Positions 1 through 8,990 of a DNA stretch of 64,000 nucleotides are shown here, piece after piece. This DNA comes from Methanoprimaticola sp047501175. Its GTDB lineage: Archaea; Thermoplasmatota; Thermoplasmata; Methanomassiliicoccales; Methanomethylophilaceae. Positions within the stretch are counted from its first letter, which is position 1; each line of letters starts with the position of its first letter. The position numbers and the translations under genes are program-made. Where the stretch lies: contig NZ_JBEQWH010000008.1 of the NCBI RefSeq assembly GCF_047501175.1, positions 1 to 64,000 of the forward strand, in the 5' to 3' direction. A model generated the notes under the pieces. It was not told where the DNA came from. It did no database searches and was given only the letters and a program-made list of their open reading frames with translations.

Positions 1-55
1 CGGATCTTCTCCGGTGACCGGACACTCCGGACGCCTCGGCCTCTCTCCAGACCAT
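1..55 (-). CDS. possible 5' end of a reverse-strand gene cut by the window edge
   Basis: An ATG on the reverse strand at 55-53 opens a frame that stays open for 18 codons to the left edge. A TATA-like TTTATAT element on the same strand lies at about 90-97, a plausible distance upstream. The visible residues are too few and too Arg/Ser/Gly-rich to suggest a function. The rest of 1-236 shows nothing else I can support. This could be chance. Confidence 0.22.
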   Translation of the reverse strand, partial: MVWREAEASGVSGHRRRS

Positions 56-236
56 AGCTTCCCGTGTCCGATCGCGTCGATGCATCCTCGATATAAACCC
101 GAGACCGTCGGGAATTCGGAGGAAGTGTGAGATTATCGGCATGATTCCATCCCGTCTGAGGATGGGGCGGAAGAACGAGGCCGCACGCAGGGCAACGGGC
201 GGACTTGATGCTGAGGCGATCCGGAAATGCCGTCCA

Positions 237-1880
237 TCAGATGGAGACGACCTCGGTGCGGCATCTCGGGACCTTCCCGAAGAACGCGAGACCGACGAGG
301 ACGACCTTGCCCGTCATGCCGAGATGGTACCTCCTGGAGCGGATCTGCTCCAGGGCACCGTCGACCTCGGAGTCCAGCACGGACTCTGAGTCAGCCACCT
401 TCAGCTCCATGATCATCGGTACGATCCCCTCGCGGGTGGGCGTCAATATGAGGTCGGCCCTCCCGTTGCCGCTCTCCTTCTGCGACCTCACCTCATAGTC
501 CCCTAGGATCCCGTGCATGATCGTCAGGAGCACGAGCTCGTATGACGACTCGTCCCTCAGGTCGAAGTAGCTCGCATCGCACAGGATCGTCTGCAGGATG
601 GACGCCATCCTCTCGGCATCCCCTTCGAGGACGGCCGAGTTGAAGTCAGAGAAGATCGAGTCGCTGACGCGGACGTTCTTGGACATCATGTCGTCCACTA
701 TGCTCCGGACCTCCTTGTTCGGGATGGTGATGACGCAGTCGTCACCGTCGGGGACGGCGTTCATGTAACCGGTCATGACCATGAGGGAGTAGAGGTCCTC
801 CTCCGAGGATGCGTTCATCTCCTCGTAGGTCATGGTGAAATGCAGCCTCTGCCTGACGGGATGCCCGTTGATCAGGTTGGCCACCGTCCCCAGGCTGTCG
901 GCGTCCACCCTCTGGATCAACCACTTCAGGGGGACGTCGGCACTCGTGTTCACCCAGTATGCGGCCGGTTTGAAGCCCTCTGCGACGTAGTTCATCACGC
1001 TGAACGGGTTGTACACCTCAGCGTTCCCGAAGCGGTATCCGTCGTACCACTCCCTGACCTCGTCGAACCTCTCGGGATGCCCATAGTATCCCAATATCTC
1101 CCTGACTTCGGACTCGGTGAACCCGAACCTCTCGTCGGACCTCGTGGAGAACACGTTGTTCACGGTTATGTTGTTCAGTCCGGAGAACATCCCTGCCCTG
1201 GCCACCTGCATCACACCGGTGACATAGGCCATCTGCAGGCTGCTGTTGCTCTTGAGCGTGGAGGACAGGAAGCTTCCCAGGAATCCAATGACCCTCTCCT
1301 GCAGGGGGGTGCCGAAGGAATCGGTTATGGCACGGTCGTACTCGTCTATGAGGACGATGACCTTCTTCCCATGATGCTTCTCCAACAGATAGCATAGGTT
1401 CTTCATGGAATCGATGAGCTCGGATTCATCCGCTGTCTTCTCCAGCAAGGATCTCAACAGATCCTTCTCGTATCTGCCGATTGACTCGGAATCGAGCAGG
1501 TATTGGAATCCGAAGCAGATTCTACGCATGACCTCCCCGATCCTTTTGATGAAGAATCCATAATCGGAACTGGATGCGATCGCGATGTCCTTCATGTCCA
1601 CGCAGATCACCGGAAACGCGTTCTTGTATCCCGCATACTCGGGATGGTCGGATATCGCCAGGCCGTCGAACCAGTCGTTCCCCTCGTACTCGATGTTGAA
1701 GAAGGCGTCGAGCATGGTGATGTTGGTGGTCTTCCCGAACCTGCGGGGTCTGGTGAACAGATAGACTCCCCGTTCGTCGTTGTCAAGGACATCCTTTATA
1801 AGCAGTGTCTTGTCGACGTAGAACTTGTCGCTTTTGCGGATCTCCTCGAACGTCAGACCTCCCGTGTTCACCTTCTTCAT
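237..1880 (-). CDS. AAA-ATPase-like / PD-(D/E)XK nuclease-domain protein (copy 1)
   Basis: A 547-residue protein of the AAA-ATPase-like plus DUF1703 family. The N-terminus has the family's FYVDKT motif and a P-loop region (RPRRFGKTT, about residues 44-52). A Walker B-like VIVLIDEYDRA follows near residue 175. The C-terminal nuclease-like domain carries GNGRADL and an ELKV element, consistent with a PD-(D/E)XK fold. The family is abundant in gut anaerobes and host-associated archaea, but its role is unproven; defence or mobile-DNA functions are guesses. It lies head to tail with a close paralogue. The two upstream regions share a TAAAGGTTGAGAG block (copy 1 at about 1905-1919) that carries the promoter on this strand. 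The start ATG is only about 20 bases downstream, so the message is probably leaderless. Confidence 0.85.
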   Translation of the reverse strand: MKKVNTGGLTFEEIRKSDKFYVDKTLLIKDVLDNDERGVYLFTRPRRFGKTTNITMLDAFFNIEYEGNDWFDGLAISDHPEYAGYKNAFPVICVDMKDIAIASSSDYGFFIKRIGEVMRRICFGFQYLLDSESIGRYEKDLLRSLLEKTADESELIDSMKNLCYLLEKHHGKKVIVLIDEYDRAITDSFGTPLQERVIGFLGSFLSSTLKSNSSLQMAYVTGVMQVARAGMFSGLNNITVNNVFSTRSDERFGFTESEVREILGYYGHPERFDEVREWYDGYRFGNAEVYNPFSVMNYVAEGFKPAAYWVNTSADVPLKWLIQRVDADSLGTVANLINGHPVRQRLHFTMTYEEMNASSEEDLYSLMVMTGYMNAVPDGDDCVITIPNKEVRSIVDDMMSKNVRVSDSIFSDFNSAVLEGDAERMASILQTILCDASYFDLRDESSYELVLLTIMHGILGDYEVRSQKESGNGRADLILTPTREGIVPMIMELKVADSESVLDSEVDGALEQIRSRRYHLGMTGKVVLVGLAFFGKVPRCRTEVVSI

Positions 1881-1941
1881 GGTCCGACATGCCCTTCGGC
1901 GGTATTAAAGGTTGAGAGGACCCTCTCGGGTGGATAAGTGG

Positions 1942-3588
1942 TCAGATCGTGATGACCTCGGTGCGGCATCTCGGGACCTTCCCGAAGAACGCGAGACCGA
2001 CAAGGACGACCTTCCCGGTCATGCCGAGATGGTACCTTTTGGAGCGGATCTGCTCCAGGGCACCGTCGACCTCGGAGTCCAGCACGGACTCGGAGTCAGC
2101 CACCTTCAGCTCCATGATCATCGGTACCGCTCCGTCACGTGTCGGAGTCAGCACGAGGTCGGCCCTCCCGTTGCCGCTCTCCTTCTGGGATTCGACCTTG
2201 TAGTTCCCGAGGATCCCGTGCATGATCGTCAGGAGCACGAGCTCGTATGACGACTCGTCCCTCAGGTCGAAGTAGCTCGCATCGCACAGGATCGTCTGCA
2301 GGATGGACGCCACCCTCTCGGCATCACCGTCCAGCACCGCTGAGTTGAAGTCAGAGAAGATCGAGTCGCTGACGCGGACGTTCCTCGCGAGGCTCCGGTC
2401 CACTATGCTCCGGACCTCCTTGTTCGGGATGGTGATGGCGTAGTCATCACCTTCCGTGGGGACCGCGTTCAGGTAACCGGTCATGACCATCAGCGACAGC
2501 AGGTCCTCTGTGCTGGAGGTGTTGAGCTCATCATAGGTCATCGTGAAATGGAGGGTATGCGTCGTGGGCTGATCGTTGATCAGGTTGGCCACCATTCCCA
2601 GGCTGTCCGCATCGACCCGCTGGATCAGCCATCTCAACGGAACATCTGCGCTGGTGTTCACCCAGTATGCGGCCGGTGTGAAATCCTTCGCGACATAGTT
2701 CATCACGCTGAACGGGTTGTACACCTCAGCGTTCCCGAAGCGGTATCCGTCGTACCACTCCCTGACCTCGTCGAACCTCTCGGGATGCCCATAGTATCCC
2801 AATATCTCCCTGACTTCGGACTCGGTGAACCCGAACCTCTCGTCGGACCTCGTGGAGAACACGTTGTTCACGGTTATGTTGTTCAGTCCGGAGAACATCC
2901 CTGCCCTGGCGACCTGCATCACGCCGGTGACATAGGCCATCTGCAGGCTGCTGTTGCTCTTGAGCGAGGAAGACAGGAAGTTTCCCAGGAACGCGACGAT
3001 GCTCCTCTGGAGCTCCGTTCCGAACGAATCGGTTATGGCACGGTCGTACTCGTCGATGAGCACGATGACCTTCCTCTCATGATGCTTCTCCAGTGCCTGG
3101 CACAGATTCTTCAGCGAACTCGCGAGCAACGATTCGTTGGACGTCATGTCGAATATCGGTTCCAGTCTGTTCTTCTCCTTCTCCCCAAGTCTATCGGAGT
3201 CCAGCAGGTATTCGAACCTTAGGTAGGTGTCGCACATGAGAGTCTGGATGTTATCGATGAAGCCATCATAGTCCGACCCAGGCCCTGGCACGACATCCTT
3301 CATGTCCACGCAGATCACCGGAAACGCGTTCTTGTATCCCGCATACTCGGGATGGTCGGATATCGCCAGGCCGTCGAACCAGTCGTTCCCCTCGTACTCG
3401 ATGTTGAAGAAGGCGTCGAGCATGGTGATGTTGGTGGTCTTCCCGAACCTGCGGGGTCTGGTGAACAGGTAGACTCCGTTCTCGTCGTTGTCGAGGACGT
3501 CCTTTATGAGCAGGGTCTTGTCGACATAGAACTTGTCACCTTCCCTCATCCTCTGGAATGCGAGACCTCCCGTGTTCACCTTCTTCAT
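1942..3588 (-). CDS. AAA-ATPase-like / PD-(D/E)XK nuclease-domain protein (copy 2)
   Basis: A 548-residue paralogue of the gene at 237-1880, with the same order of domains: FYVDKT, the RPRRFGKTT P-loop, LIDEYDRA Walker B and a C-terminal GNGRADL/ELKV nuclease-like domain. Long stretches are identical at the DNA level to copy 1 (for example about 2699-2910 against 990-1202, and 3299-3468 against 1591-1760). In contrast, the segment encoding roughly residues 98-160 is largely different. The promoter region near 3600-3629 matches copy 1 (TAAAGGTTGAGAG). Both copies appear intact, with no frameshift. Function is unknown beyond the domain assignment. Confidence 0.85.
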   Translation of the reverse strand: MKKVNTGGLAFQRMREGDKFYVDKTLLIKDVLDNDENGVYLFTRPRRFGKTTNITMLDAFFNIEYEGNDWFDGLAISDHPEYAGYKNAFPVICVDMKDVVPGPGSDYDGFIDNIQTLMCDTYLRFEYLLDSDRLGEKEKNRLEPIFDMTSNESLLASSLKNLCQALEKHHERKVIVLIDEYDRAITDSFGTELQRSIVAFLGNFLSSSLKSNSSLQMAYVTGVMQVARAGMFSGLNNITVNNVFSTRSDERFGFTESEVREILGYYGHPERFDEVREWYDGYRFGNAEVYNPFSVMNYVAKDFTPAAYWVNTSADVPLRWLIQRVDADSLGMVANLINDQPTTHTLHFTMTYDELNTSSTEDLLSLMVMTGYLNAVPTEGDDYAITIPNKEVRSIVDRSLARNVRVSDSIFSDFNSAVLDGDAERVASILQTILCDASYFDLRDESSYELVLLTIMHGILGNYKVESQKESGNGRADLVLTPTRDGAVPMIMELKVADSESVLDSEVDGALEQIRSKRYHLGMTGKVVLVGLAFFGKVPRCRTEVITI

Positions 3589-3686
3589 GGATTATCATAT
3601 GCCCCGGGCGATAATAAAGGTTGAGAGACGTCGAATGGAGAAGGCGGGAATCGCTTTTTCAAATATATGCAGCACCATTACGTGTC

Positions 3687-4130
3687 ATGGACCCGTTCAC
3701 CATTGCGATAGTGTTGGTCGTCATAGGGGCAGTGTTCCTCATAATAGAGGCCTTGACCCCCGGCGCGTTCATGATCATCCCTGGGCTGGTCCTTCTCGTA
3801 GTGGGCATCATCGGCCTGGTCTCCCCGGACATCCTCATGTCCGTATGGTCGCCGGTCATAGCGGTCGCGGTAGCGATCCCCGTGACCCTGCTGACCCTGA
3901 AAGGGTACCAGAGGCTGGCCAGGCCCGTCCCTCCGTCCACCACGGTCATGGAATCGCTGGTCGGGAAGGAGGGCGTGGTGGTCACGGCCACCGAGCCCGG
4001 CAGCATGAGGGGCAAGGTGAGGATAGGTTCGGACACATGGTCCGCCACATCCGACGAGGGGATCGAGGAGGGTGCCCGTGTCACGGTGGAGAGCAGCGAG
4101 GGCGTCCACGTCCACGTTCGCAGGTCGTGA
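3687..4130 (+). CDS. NfeD-like membrane protein
   Basis: A 147-residue protein. The first half is almost entirely hydrophobic, with three or so membrane segments. The second half (from about residue 90, GKEGVV) looks like the small OB-fold domain of the NfeD family. An open frame extends upstream to 3621, but the ATG at 3687 directly begins the hydrophobic segment and is preferred. NfeD proteins typically pair with SPFH/stomatin proteins, and the next gene, 17 bases downstream, is exactly that. The role is inferred to be organisation or quality control of the membrane. It is the short form, lacking the N-terminal ClpP-class protease domain. Confidence 0.8.
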   Translation: MDPFTIAIVLVVIGAVFLIIEALTPGAFMIIPGLVLLVVGIIGLVSPDILMSVWSPVIAVAVAIPVTLLTLKGYQRLARPVPPSTTVMESLVGKEGVVVTATEPGSMRGKVRIGSDTWSATSDEGIEEGARVTVESSEGVHVHVRRS

Positions 4131-4147
4131 GTCAGGAGGTTGAGGAT

Positions 4148-5227
4148 ATGGATTTGACAATGATAGCGTTGGCCATCATCGCGATGGTGGCAGTGATCAC
4201 CGTGCTGCTCAGCGGGGTGAAGATCGTCCAGCCGTACGAGCAGGCGATCTACATGAGGCTGGGTAAGTTCGTGAGGGTCCTGAACCAGGGTCTGAACTTC
4301 GTGTGCCCCCTCATAAACCAGGTGGTCAAGCTCGACCTGAGGACGGAGGTCCTGGACGTCCCAAAGCAGGAGGTCATCACCAAGGACAACTCCCCCGTCG
4401 CGGTGGATGCAGTCATATACATCAAGGTCACCGACCCGAGGAACGCCTTCTTCGAGGTCACGAACTACCGTCTCGCCACGGTCAACCTCGCACAGACCAC
4501 GCTCAGGTCGATCATCGGGGAGATGGAGCTGGACCAGATCCTGTCCTCCAGGGAGAGGATCAACGTGAGCCTGAGGGACATCCTCGACGAGAACACCGAC
4601 AAGTGGGGGGTCAAGATCGAGGCCGTCGAGATCAGGGAGGTCGACCCGGCCAAGAAGGTCAAGGACTCCATGGAGGACCAGACGTCCGCGGAGAGGAAGA
4701 GGCGTGCGGCGATCCTGGAGGCGGACGGTCAGAAGAGGGCCGCCATCCTCGAGGCCGAGGGAAAGAAGAAGTCGATGATCCTGGAAGCCGAGGGAAAGAG
4801 ACAGTCCATGATCCTCGAGGCCGAGGGTCAGAGGCTCGCGACGATCCTGGAGGGACAGGGAGAGGCCCAGAAGCTCAGGATAATGTCCGTCGGGGCCGCC
4901 GCAATGGACTCCAAGGCGATGTCGGTGCTGTCGATGCAGACCCTGCAGGAGGTCGGGAAGGGCGAGTCCACGAAGTTCTTCTTCCCGATGGAGCTCACGA
5001 GGCTGGTCGAGGGGATATCGGACTACGTAGGGACGGCATCCAGGATACCCGACCGTCCCGTCTCGGACATGAGCGACCTGGAGAGGGCTGTCGGAACGGC
5101 GGACGACATACTCGGGCCGATCCCGACGCCGGAGGAGATCCACGAGGAGACCGCCAAGGTCGACAAGCAGGTCCGCGAGGACATGGAGGACGTGGACGAG
5201 GTCCTCTCGAAGAAGCCCAAGCAGTGA
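4148..5227 (+). CDS. SPFH/stomatin/prohibitin-family membrane protein
   Basis: A 359-residue protein with one N-terminal membrane segment (residues 1-22) followed by a classic SPFH/band-7 domain (GLNFVCPLINQVVKLDLR and downstream). A charged coiled coil follows, containing five consecutive 11-residue repeats built on ILEAEGK at about residues 186-241. The start was chosen at the ATG at 4148, preceded by GGAGG; the frame is open further upstream but overlaps nfeD. SPFH proteins oligomerise into membrane rings or cages and are usually co-transcribed with nfeD, as here. The C-terminus is acidic and unremarkable. A strong hairpin follows at once. Confidence 0.87.
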   Translation: MDLTMIALAIIAMVAVITVLLSGVKIVQPYEQAIYMRLGKFVRVLNQGLNFVCPLINQVVKLDLRTEVLDVPKQEVITKDNSPVAVDAVIYIKVTDPRNAFFEVTNYRLATVNLAQTTLRSIIGEMELDQILSSRERINVSLRDILDENTDKWGVKIEAVEIREVDPAKKVKDSMEDQTSAERKRRAAILEADGQKRAAILEAEGKKKSMILEAEGKRQSMILEAEGQRLATILEGQGEAQKLRIMSVGAAAMDSKAMSVLSMQTLQEVGKGESTKFFFPMELTRLVEGISDYVGTASRIPDRPVSDMSDLERAVGTADDILGPIPTPEEIHEETAKVDKQVREDMEDVDEVLSKKPKQ

Positions 5228-5233
5228 AACATC

Positions 5234-5262
5234 GGAGGGGGGCGACCCCTCCATCCCTTTTA
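5234..5262 (+). terminator. hairpin terminator after the SPFH gene
   Basis: GGAGGGG and CCCCTCC pair around a five-base loop (5234-5252), followed by a pyrimidine-rich CATCCCTTTTAT. It lies seven bases after the stop codon, between two convergent genes. Confidence 0.6.
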
Positions 5263-5316
5263 TCCTTCTAATATGGGCACGGGTCGTACCCGAGGCGGCG
5301 CCGACGTGTCGGGACG

Positions 5317-6018
5317 TCAGTCCCTGTCCTTCCTGCTCCTGCTGTCCTTGTACATCCCGTTGATGTGTATCGCGTCGCAGAACGGCATGTTCCTCGACCT
5401 TCCGCACCTGCACAGCACCGCGCGGTTCCTGGTCTCGTACTCGAAGCCGTCTGAACCTATGATGGGTATCCCGCCCATGACGTAGATGCCCCCCGACACG
5501 TTCTTCCCGGGGTCCTGGATTATCCATATCGCCGGTTCGGGACACTCGTCGACGATGCTGCCGTCCGGCCTCACCAGGAGCATCCTCCCCGACGGGCACT
5601 CCAGGGACCCGCGGACGATCTCCTCGAGGACCGCTGGGTCATCGCTCCTGTCCAGGAGCTTCCAGGGGGTCCCGGCCTTCCTGTGGCAGAACCTGGACAT
5701 GGAGCATCTCATGTCGTCCTTCAGGACGACCCCCGGCCCCTCGTGGATGTCGCATCTCTCGTCGAACGGTCTCCTGTCGGCGACCTCCTTCCCCTTGAAG
5801 CGCTTGTGAGCTCCGCCGTCGCAGAACGGCGGGTCGGACGTCTTCCCGCATCTGCACAGCGAGTACACCGGGCCGTGCTCGATCTCCCTGATGGTCCTCC
5901 ATGCGTACCCTGCACCCTCGTCGTACGTTATGGCCTTCTCGAACAGGGGAACGTTCCCCTCGACGATGTACGGTCCGTTCTCGACGATCCTGATCCTCAT
6001 GCCGTCCGTCCCGGTCAT
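5317..6018 (-). CDS. CDGSH-type iron-sulfur protein
   Basis: A 233-residue protein with two CDGSH-like iron-sulfur motifs. The first is near residues 55-68 (CRCGKTSDPPFCDGGAH) and the second near the C-terminus (CRCGRSRNMPFCDAIH). Each has the C-X-C-X2-(S/T)-X3-P-X-C-D-X3-H-like spacing that binds a 2Fe-2S cluster with three Cys and one His. A third Cys/His cluster sits in the middle (CSMSRFCHRK). The middle part resembles the Fer4_19/CDGSH fusion proteins found in anaerobes. Electron transfer or redox sensing is a family-level guess. The start at 6018 would be leaderless, with an A/T-rich box near 6040-6050; M7 is an alternative start. Confidence 0.78.
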   Translation of the reverse strand: MTGTDGMRIRIVENGPYIVEGNVPLFEKAITYDEGAGYAWRTIREIEHGPVYSLCRCGKTSDPPFCDGGAHKRFKGKEVADRRPFDERCDIHEGPGVVLKDDMRCSMSRFCHRKAGTPWKLLDRSDDPAVLEEIVRGSLECPSGRMLLVRPDGSIVDECPEPAIWIIQDPGKNVSGGIYVMGGIPIIGSDGFEYETRNRAVLCRCGRSRNMPFCDAIHINGMYKDSRSRKDRD

Positions 6019-6087
6019 GAGGGCGCGTTCGCGGTATGCGATGAAAAATGTATTGGCCCTTCCCGACGGGGGAAGGGCCGTTTGTGC

Positions 6088-6399
6088 TCAAACGTATCTG
6101 ACGGCAGTGCCGTAGGCGATGACCTCGGCCGCTCCGGCGGCGACCGTGGACGTGGAGTAGCGCATCATCACGACGGCATCCGCTCCGAGCCTCTCCGCAT
6201 CCTCCACCATCCTCTTGGTGGCGACCGCGCGGGCCTCGTTCATCATCTCGGTGTAGGTCGACAGCTCCCCTCCGACCATGGACTTCAGCCCCTGGCCGAT
6301 GTCGCGACCGATGTTCTTGGTCTGGATCATGTTCCCTTTCGCGATCCCGAGGATCTCGTAGCTCTTCCCCGGAATGTTCTCAGTAGTCGTCAACAGCAT
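6088..6399 (-). CDS. YbjQ/UPF0145-family protein
   Basis: A 103-residue protein typical of the YbjQ (UPF0145, putative heavy-metal-binding) family. It has an N-terminal TTTENIPGK, central GGELSTYTEM and a C-terminal GADAVVMMRY region followed by an AYGTAV strand. The length matches the family. These proteins form pentamers; a ligand has not been established. It overlaps the preceding small membrane-protein gene by 20 bases, suggesting translational coupling. Confidence 0.8.
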   Translation of the reverse strand: MLLTTTENIPGKSYEILGIAKGNMIQTKNIGRDIGQGLKSMVGGELSTYTEMMNEARAVATKRMVEDAERLGADAVVMMRYSTSTVAAGAAEVIAYGTAVRYV

Positions 6400-6607
6400 C
6401 GTCCAATCCCTCCTCTATCTCTTGCAGTCTCTCGCGGGTGTAGTACGCCATCCCCCCGGCCAGTGCCAGGTAGATCACGGCGGCGACCGCGACCATCGCG
6501 ATCGGAGCCTCCAGGACGAAGTACATCAGCGGAATGGTCAGGCAGAGCGCGATGAACATGACGGCGATGAACACCACCGCCATGCGCTTCAGGGCATCCT
6601 TCTCCAT
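6380..6607 (-). CDS. small two-helix membrane protein
   Basis: A 75-residue protein with two hydrophobic segments (about residues 9-30 and 35-53) and a strongly acidic C-terminal tail (QEIEEGLDDAVDDY). It overlaps the YbjQ-like gene and probably shares its transcript. I do not recognise a family. SHOCT/YbjQ-type neighbourhoods often include such small membrane proteins, but no function can be assigned. Confidence 0.6.
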   Translation of the reverse strand: MEKDALKRMAVVFIAVMFIALCLTIPLMYFVLEAPIAMVAVAAVIYLALAGGMAYYTRERLQEIEEGLDDAVDDY

Positions 6608-6706
6608 GCGCGGGGTATCGTCCCCTTCTTAGATAAGGATGTCCCGATGGGTCGACGGGAGGGCGTCTGCGATGCAATTAACTACGATGCCCATCATAGG
6701 GCCGGC

Positions 6707-7012
6707 AGTGCCGGGAGACGGAGGACGGCCGACGGTAGGCGTGAGCCAGCTGAGGAAGTTCCCTCCTCCTAGGGCAAGGTGGATGCGCGTAAGCGCATGC
6801 GGCGAGAGCCGTGGCAAGGGCACAGAAACGACACAGATCCGGTCCACAGGATGATCCGCCAGGCGGTGACGTTCCCGGAGATTTGGTGAAACGGCGACTC
6901 CCCACCGGAGCAAGTCCGCACAACGGGGAAGACCTGCCCGGGACCCGTGGGTAGGACGCGTAGTTGAATGCCGTCTGAAACAGAAGGGGGGCTACTACCG
7001 TGACCCGGCACA
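6707..7012 (+). ncRNA. rnpB: RNase P RNA
   Basis: Several conserved blocks of RNase P RNA appear in order: a GAGGAAGTTCC-type CR-I block (about 6750), ACAGAAA (about 6820), GGTGAAACGG (about 6885), CCACCGGAGCAAG (about 6901), a GGGTAGG block (about 6949) and ACAGAAGGGGGGCTACT (about 6980). The ends pair as helix P1: GUGCCGGG at 6708-6715 with CCCGGCAC at 7004-7011. CCCTCC of CR-I can pair with GGGGGG of CR-V to give P4. The blocks resemble the bacterial-like archaeal type A. It cleaves 5' leaders from pre-tRNAs. It fills the 430-base gap between two protein genes. Confidence 0.88.
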
Positions 7013-7040
7013 AAACATTCTATCACACCGGAGGCAGTGA

Positions 7041-8258
7041 ATGCTGGATCTGAAGCCATGTCCAAAGTATGCGAAAGACACCGGAATAAGGGTGGTGCCC
7101 CCAGAGCAGACGCTCGCGAGGGTGCTCCCGCTCCTGGATGCGGCGGGCCTCGGGCAGCCCGAGGACATAACGTCGAAGGACGACGTGGGCATCCCGGTGT
7201 TCTCCGTGGACAGGCAGGAGACCGCGCTCGGGATACCCAAGTACTACAACGGGAAGGGCGTCACGAAGGAGCAGGCGGAGGCCTCCGCCGTCATGGAGTC
7301 CATAGAGCGCTACAGCGCGGAGATGAGGGATTCCGACGAGGTCGTGTTCGGGACATACGAGCAGGCGAAGGACGTCATGGCCGCCGTGAACCCGGCGGAC
7401 CTGATCCTCCCGATATGGGCGTTGGACAACCTCCCCGGGGCGGAGATCGCATGGACCCCCGGATGGGAGATGTTCAGGGGGGAGCCGATATGGGTGCCGG
7501 CATGCGAGGCGTTCTACCCGTACAAGCCGGACACGGACCTCCAGCTCTACAAGTTCCACACCAACGGCATAGCCGCCGGGAACACCATGGAGGAGGCGGT
7601 CCTCCACGCGACGTTCGAGCTGATCGAGAGGGACGCATGGTCCATAGCGGAGTACAGGAACGACCCCGTCCCAGACGTCGTCGTGGACCCGGACTCCGTG
7701 CCGGGACAGCTGCTGGAGAGGTTCGGGACGCATGGCATAGAGGTCCACCTCAAGGACCTGACGAGCGACGTGGGGGTCCCGACCATCGGGGCCGCAGCGG
7801 ACGATGTCGGGACCAAGGACCCGGAGATGCTCACAATCGGGGTCGGGACCCATCTGAACCCGGAGATAGCCGCCATCCGCGCCATCACGGAGGTCGCGCA
7901 GAGCCGTGCCACGCACAAGGACGGCAAGAAGATAAACGCCCAGATCCAGAGGGCCACGCGGGAGATGGGTTATGAGAGGATCAAGGCGGTCAACCGCCTG
8001 TGGTACACGGACTCCAAGAGGAGGACGCGCCTGTCTGACATGGGGGACGCCTCCACGGACGACGTCCTGGACGATATAGAGGTGGTGTTCGGGAGGCTCG
8101 TCGACGCGGGGTTCGACAGCGTGATCGCGGTCGACCTCACCCGTCCGGAGCTCCAGGTCCCGGTCGTCAGGATGGTCATCCCCGGGATGGAGGTATGGAC
8201 CATGGACGGCGACAGGGAGGGCAGCAGGCTGAAGGGCATGTGGCCGTCCGGGCACTGA
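7041..8258 (+). CDS. YcaO-domain protein, methanogenesis marker 1 (probable McrA thioamidation enzyme)
   Basis: A 405-residue YcaO-family protein. The ATP-binding YcaO signatures are clear: ASAVMESIERYSAE near residue 88, then FELIERDAW near residue 193 and AITEVAQSR near residue 282. Length and sequence match the methanogen-specific YcaO (methanogenesis marker 1). This enzyme is known in other methanogens to install the thioglycine in McrA, using ATP, a sulfide source and usually the partner TfuA. TfuA is not adjacent here; the next gene is a HAD hydrolase. The target peptide is present in the McrA encoded at 43756-45414. The start ATG has GGAGG eight bases upstream. The gene directly follows rnpB. 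Confidence 0.85.
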   Translation: MLDLKPCPKYAKDTGIRVVPPEQTLARVLPLLDAAGLGQPEDITSKDDVGIPVFSVDRQETALGIPKYYNGKGVTKEQAEASAVMESIERYSAEMRDSDEVVFGTYEQAKDVMAAVNPADLILPIWALDNLPGAEIAWTPGWEMFRGEPIWVPACEAFYPYKPDTDLQLYKFHTNGIAAGNTMEEAVLHATFELIERDAWSIAEYRNDPVPDVVVDPDSVPGQLLERFGTHGIEVHLKDLTSDVGVPTIGAAADDVGTKDPEMLTIGVGTHLNPEIAAIRAITEVAQSRATHKDGKKINAQIQRATREMGYERIKAVNRLWYTDSKRRTRLSDMGDASTDDVLDDIEVVFGRLVDAGFDSVIAVDLTRPELQVPVVRMVIPGMEVWTMDGDREGSRLKGMWPSGH

Positions 8259-8318
8259 CGCCCGCGGCATGCCCTCTCCGGGAATCCCGATTTATAGGTT
8301 CTCCCACATCACGGTAGC

Positions 8319-8990
8319 ATGGTCGGGCGCTTCAAGGCCGTGGGATTCGACATGGACGGCACCTTTCTCAGGACGCATGTCGACTATGATAGGTTGAACA
8401 ACGTGGACCGCGAGGTCCTGGCCCGTCACGGCGTCCCGTTCGACGAGATAGACTTCGAGGGCAGGGCGAAGAGGCTCAGGACGCCCATAAGGAGATGGCT
8501 GGAGGCCAACGGCCGCGGGTCCGAGTGGGAGGGGATCAATTCGGAGATCGACGACCTGGCCACCGAGTGCGAGTGCGAGTTCGTGGACGAGGCGGAGCCG
8601 TTCCCCGGGTCGCTGGAGGCCATCGACGGCATCAGGGCCAAGGGTCTGAAGGTCGGCATCCTCACCAGGGGGAGCCTCCAGTATGCCAAAAGGGCCCTCG
8701 GCCCGGCATTCGACGACTTCGATGCGGTCATGGGCCGCGACTACTCCTTCTACGACGATGCCAAGCCATCGCCCGTCGCGATGGTCCAGTTCGCATCGCT
8801 TCTCGGAGTGGACCCGTCCGAGATCCTCTACGTCGGGGACAACATCTCGGACTGGCAGTCCGCCGTGGGGGCCGGGGCCGTCTTCGTCGGGGTGCTCACC
8901 GGAAGCTGCACCGAGGCCGAATGGCTGGATGCCGATCCGGACATGATAGTGGTCGACCGTGCCGGCGATGTGGTAGAGCTGCTCCGATGA
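8319..8990 (+). CDS. HAD-superfamily hydrolase
   Basis: A 223-residue phosphatase-like protein with the HAD motifs in order: FDMDGTF (nucleophile Asp and acid/base Asp, residues 9-15), ILTRGS (motif II) and the terminal YVGDNISD (metal-binding Asp). An alpha-helical cap lies between motifs I and II, as in phosphoglycolate-phosphatase-type members. The substrate is unknown. A TATA-like TTTATAGG at about 8290 puts transcription start near the ATG, so it is probably leaderless. The stop overlaps the start of the next gene (ATGA). Confidence 0.82.
   Translation: MVGRFKAVGFDMDGTFLRTHVDYDRLNNVDREVLARHGVPFDEIDFEGRAKRLRTPIRRWLEANGRGSEWEGINSEIDDLATECECEFVDEAEPFPGSLEAIDGIRAKGLKVGILTRGSLQYAKRALGPAFDDFDAVMGRDYSFYDDAKPSPVAMVQFASLLGVDPSEILYVGDNISDWQSAVGAGAVFVGVLTGSCTEAEWLDADPDMIVVDRAGDVVELLR

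Noticed and set aside
3659..5599. 646-residue reverse-strand open frame across nfeD and the SPFH gene
   Set aside because: It is antisense to two well-supported genes, is rich in Arg, Gly and His as expected of a GC-driven shadow frame, and shows no domain.
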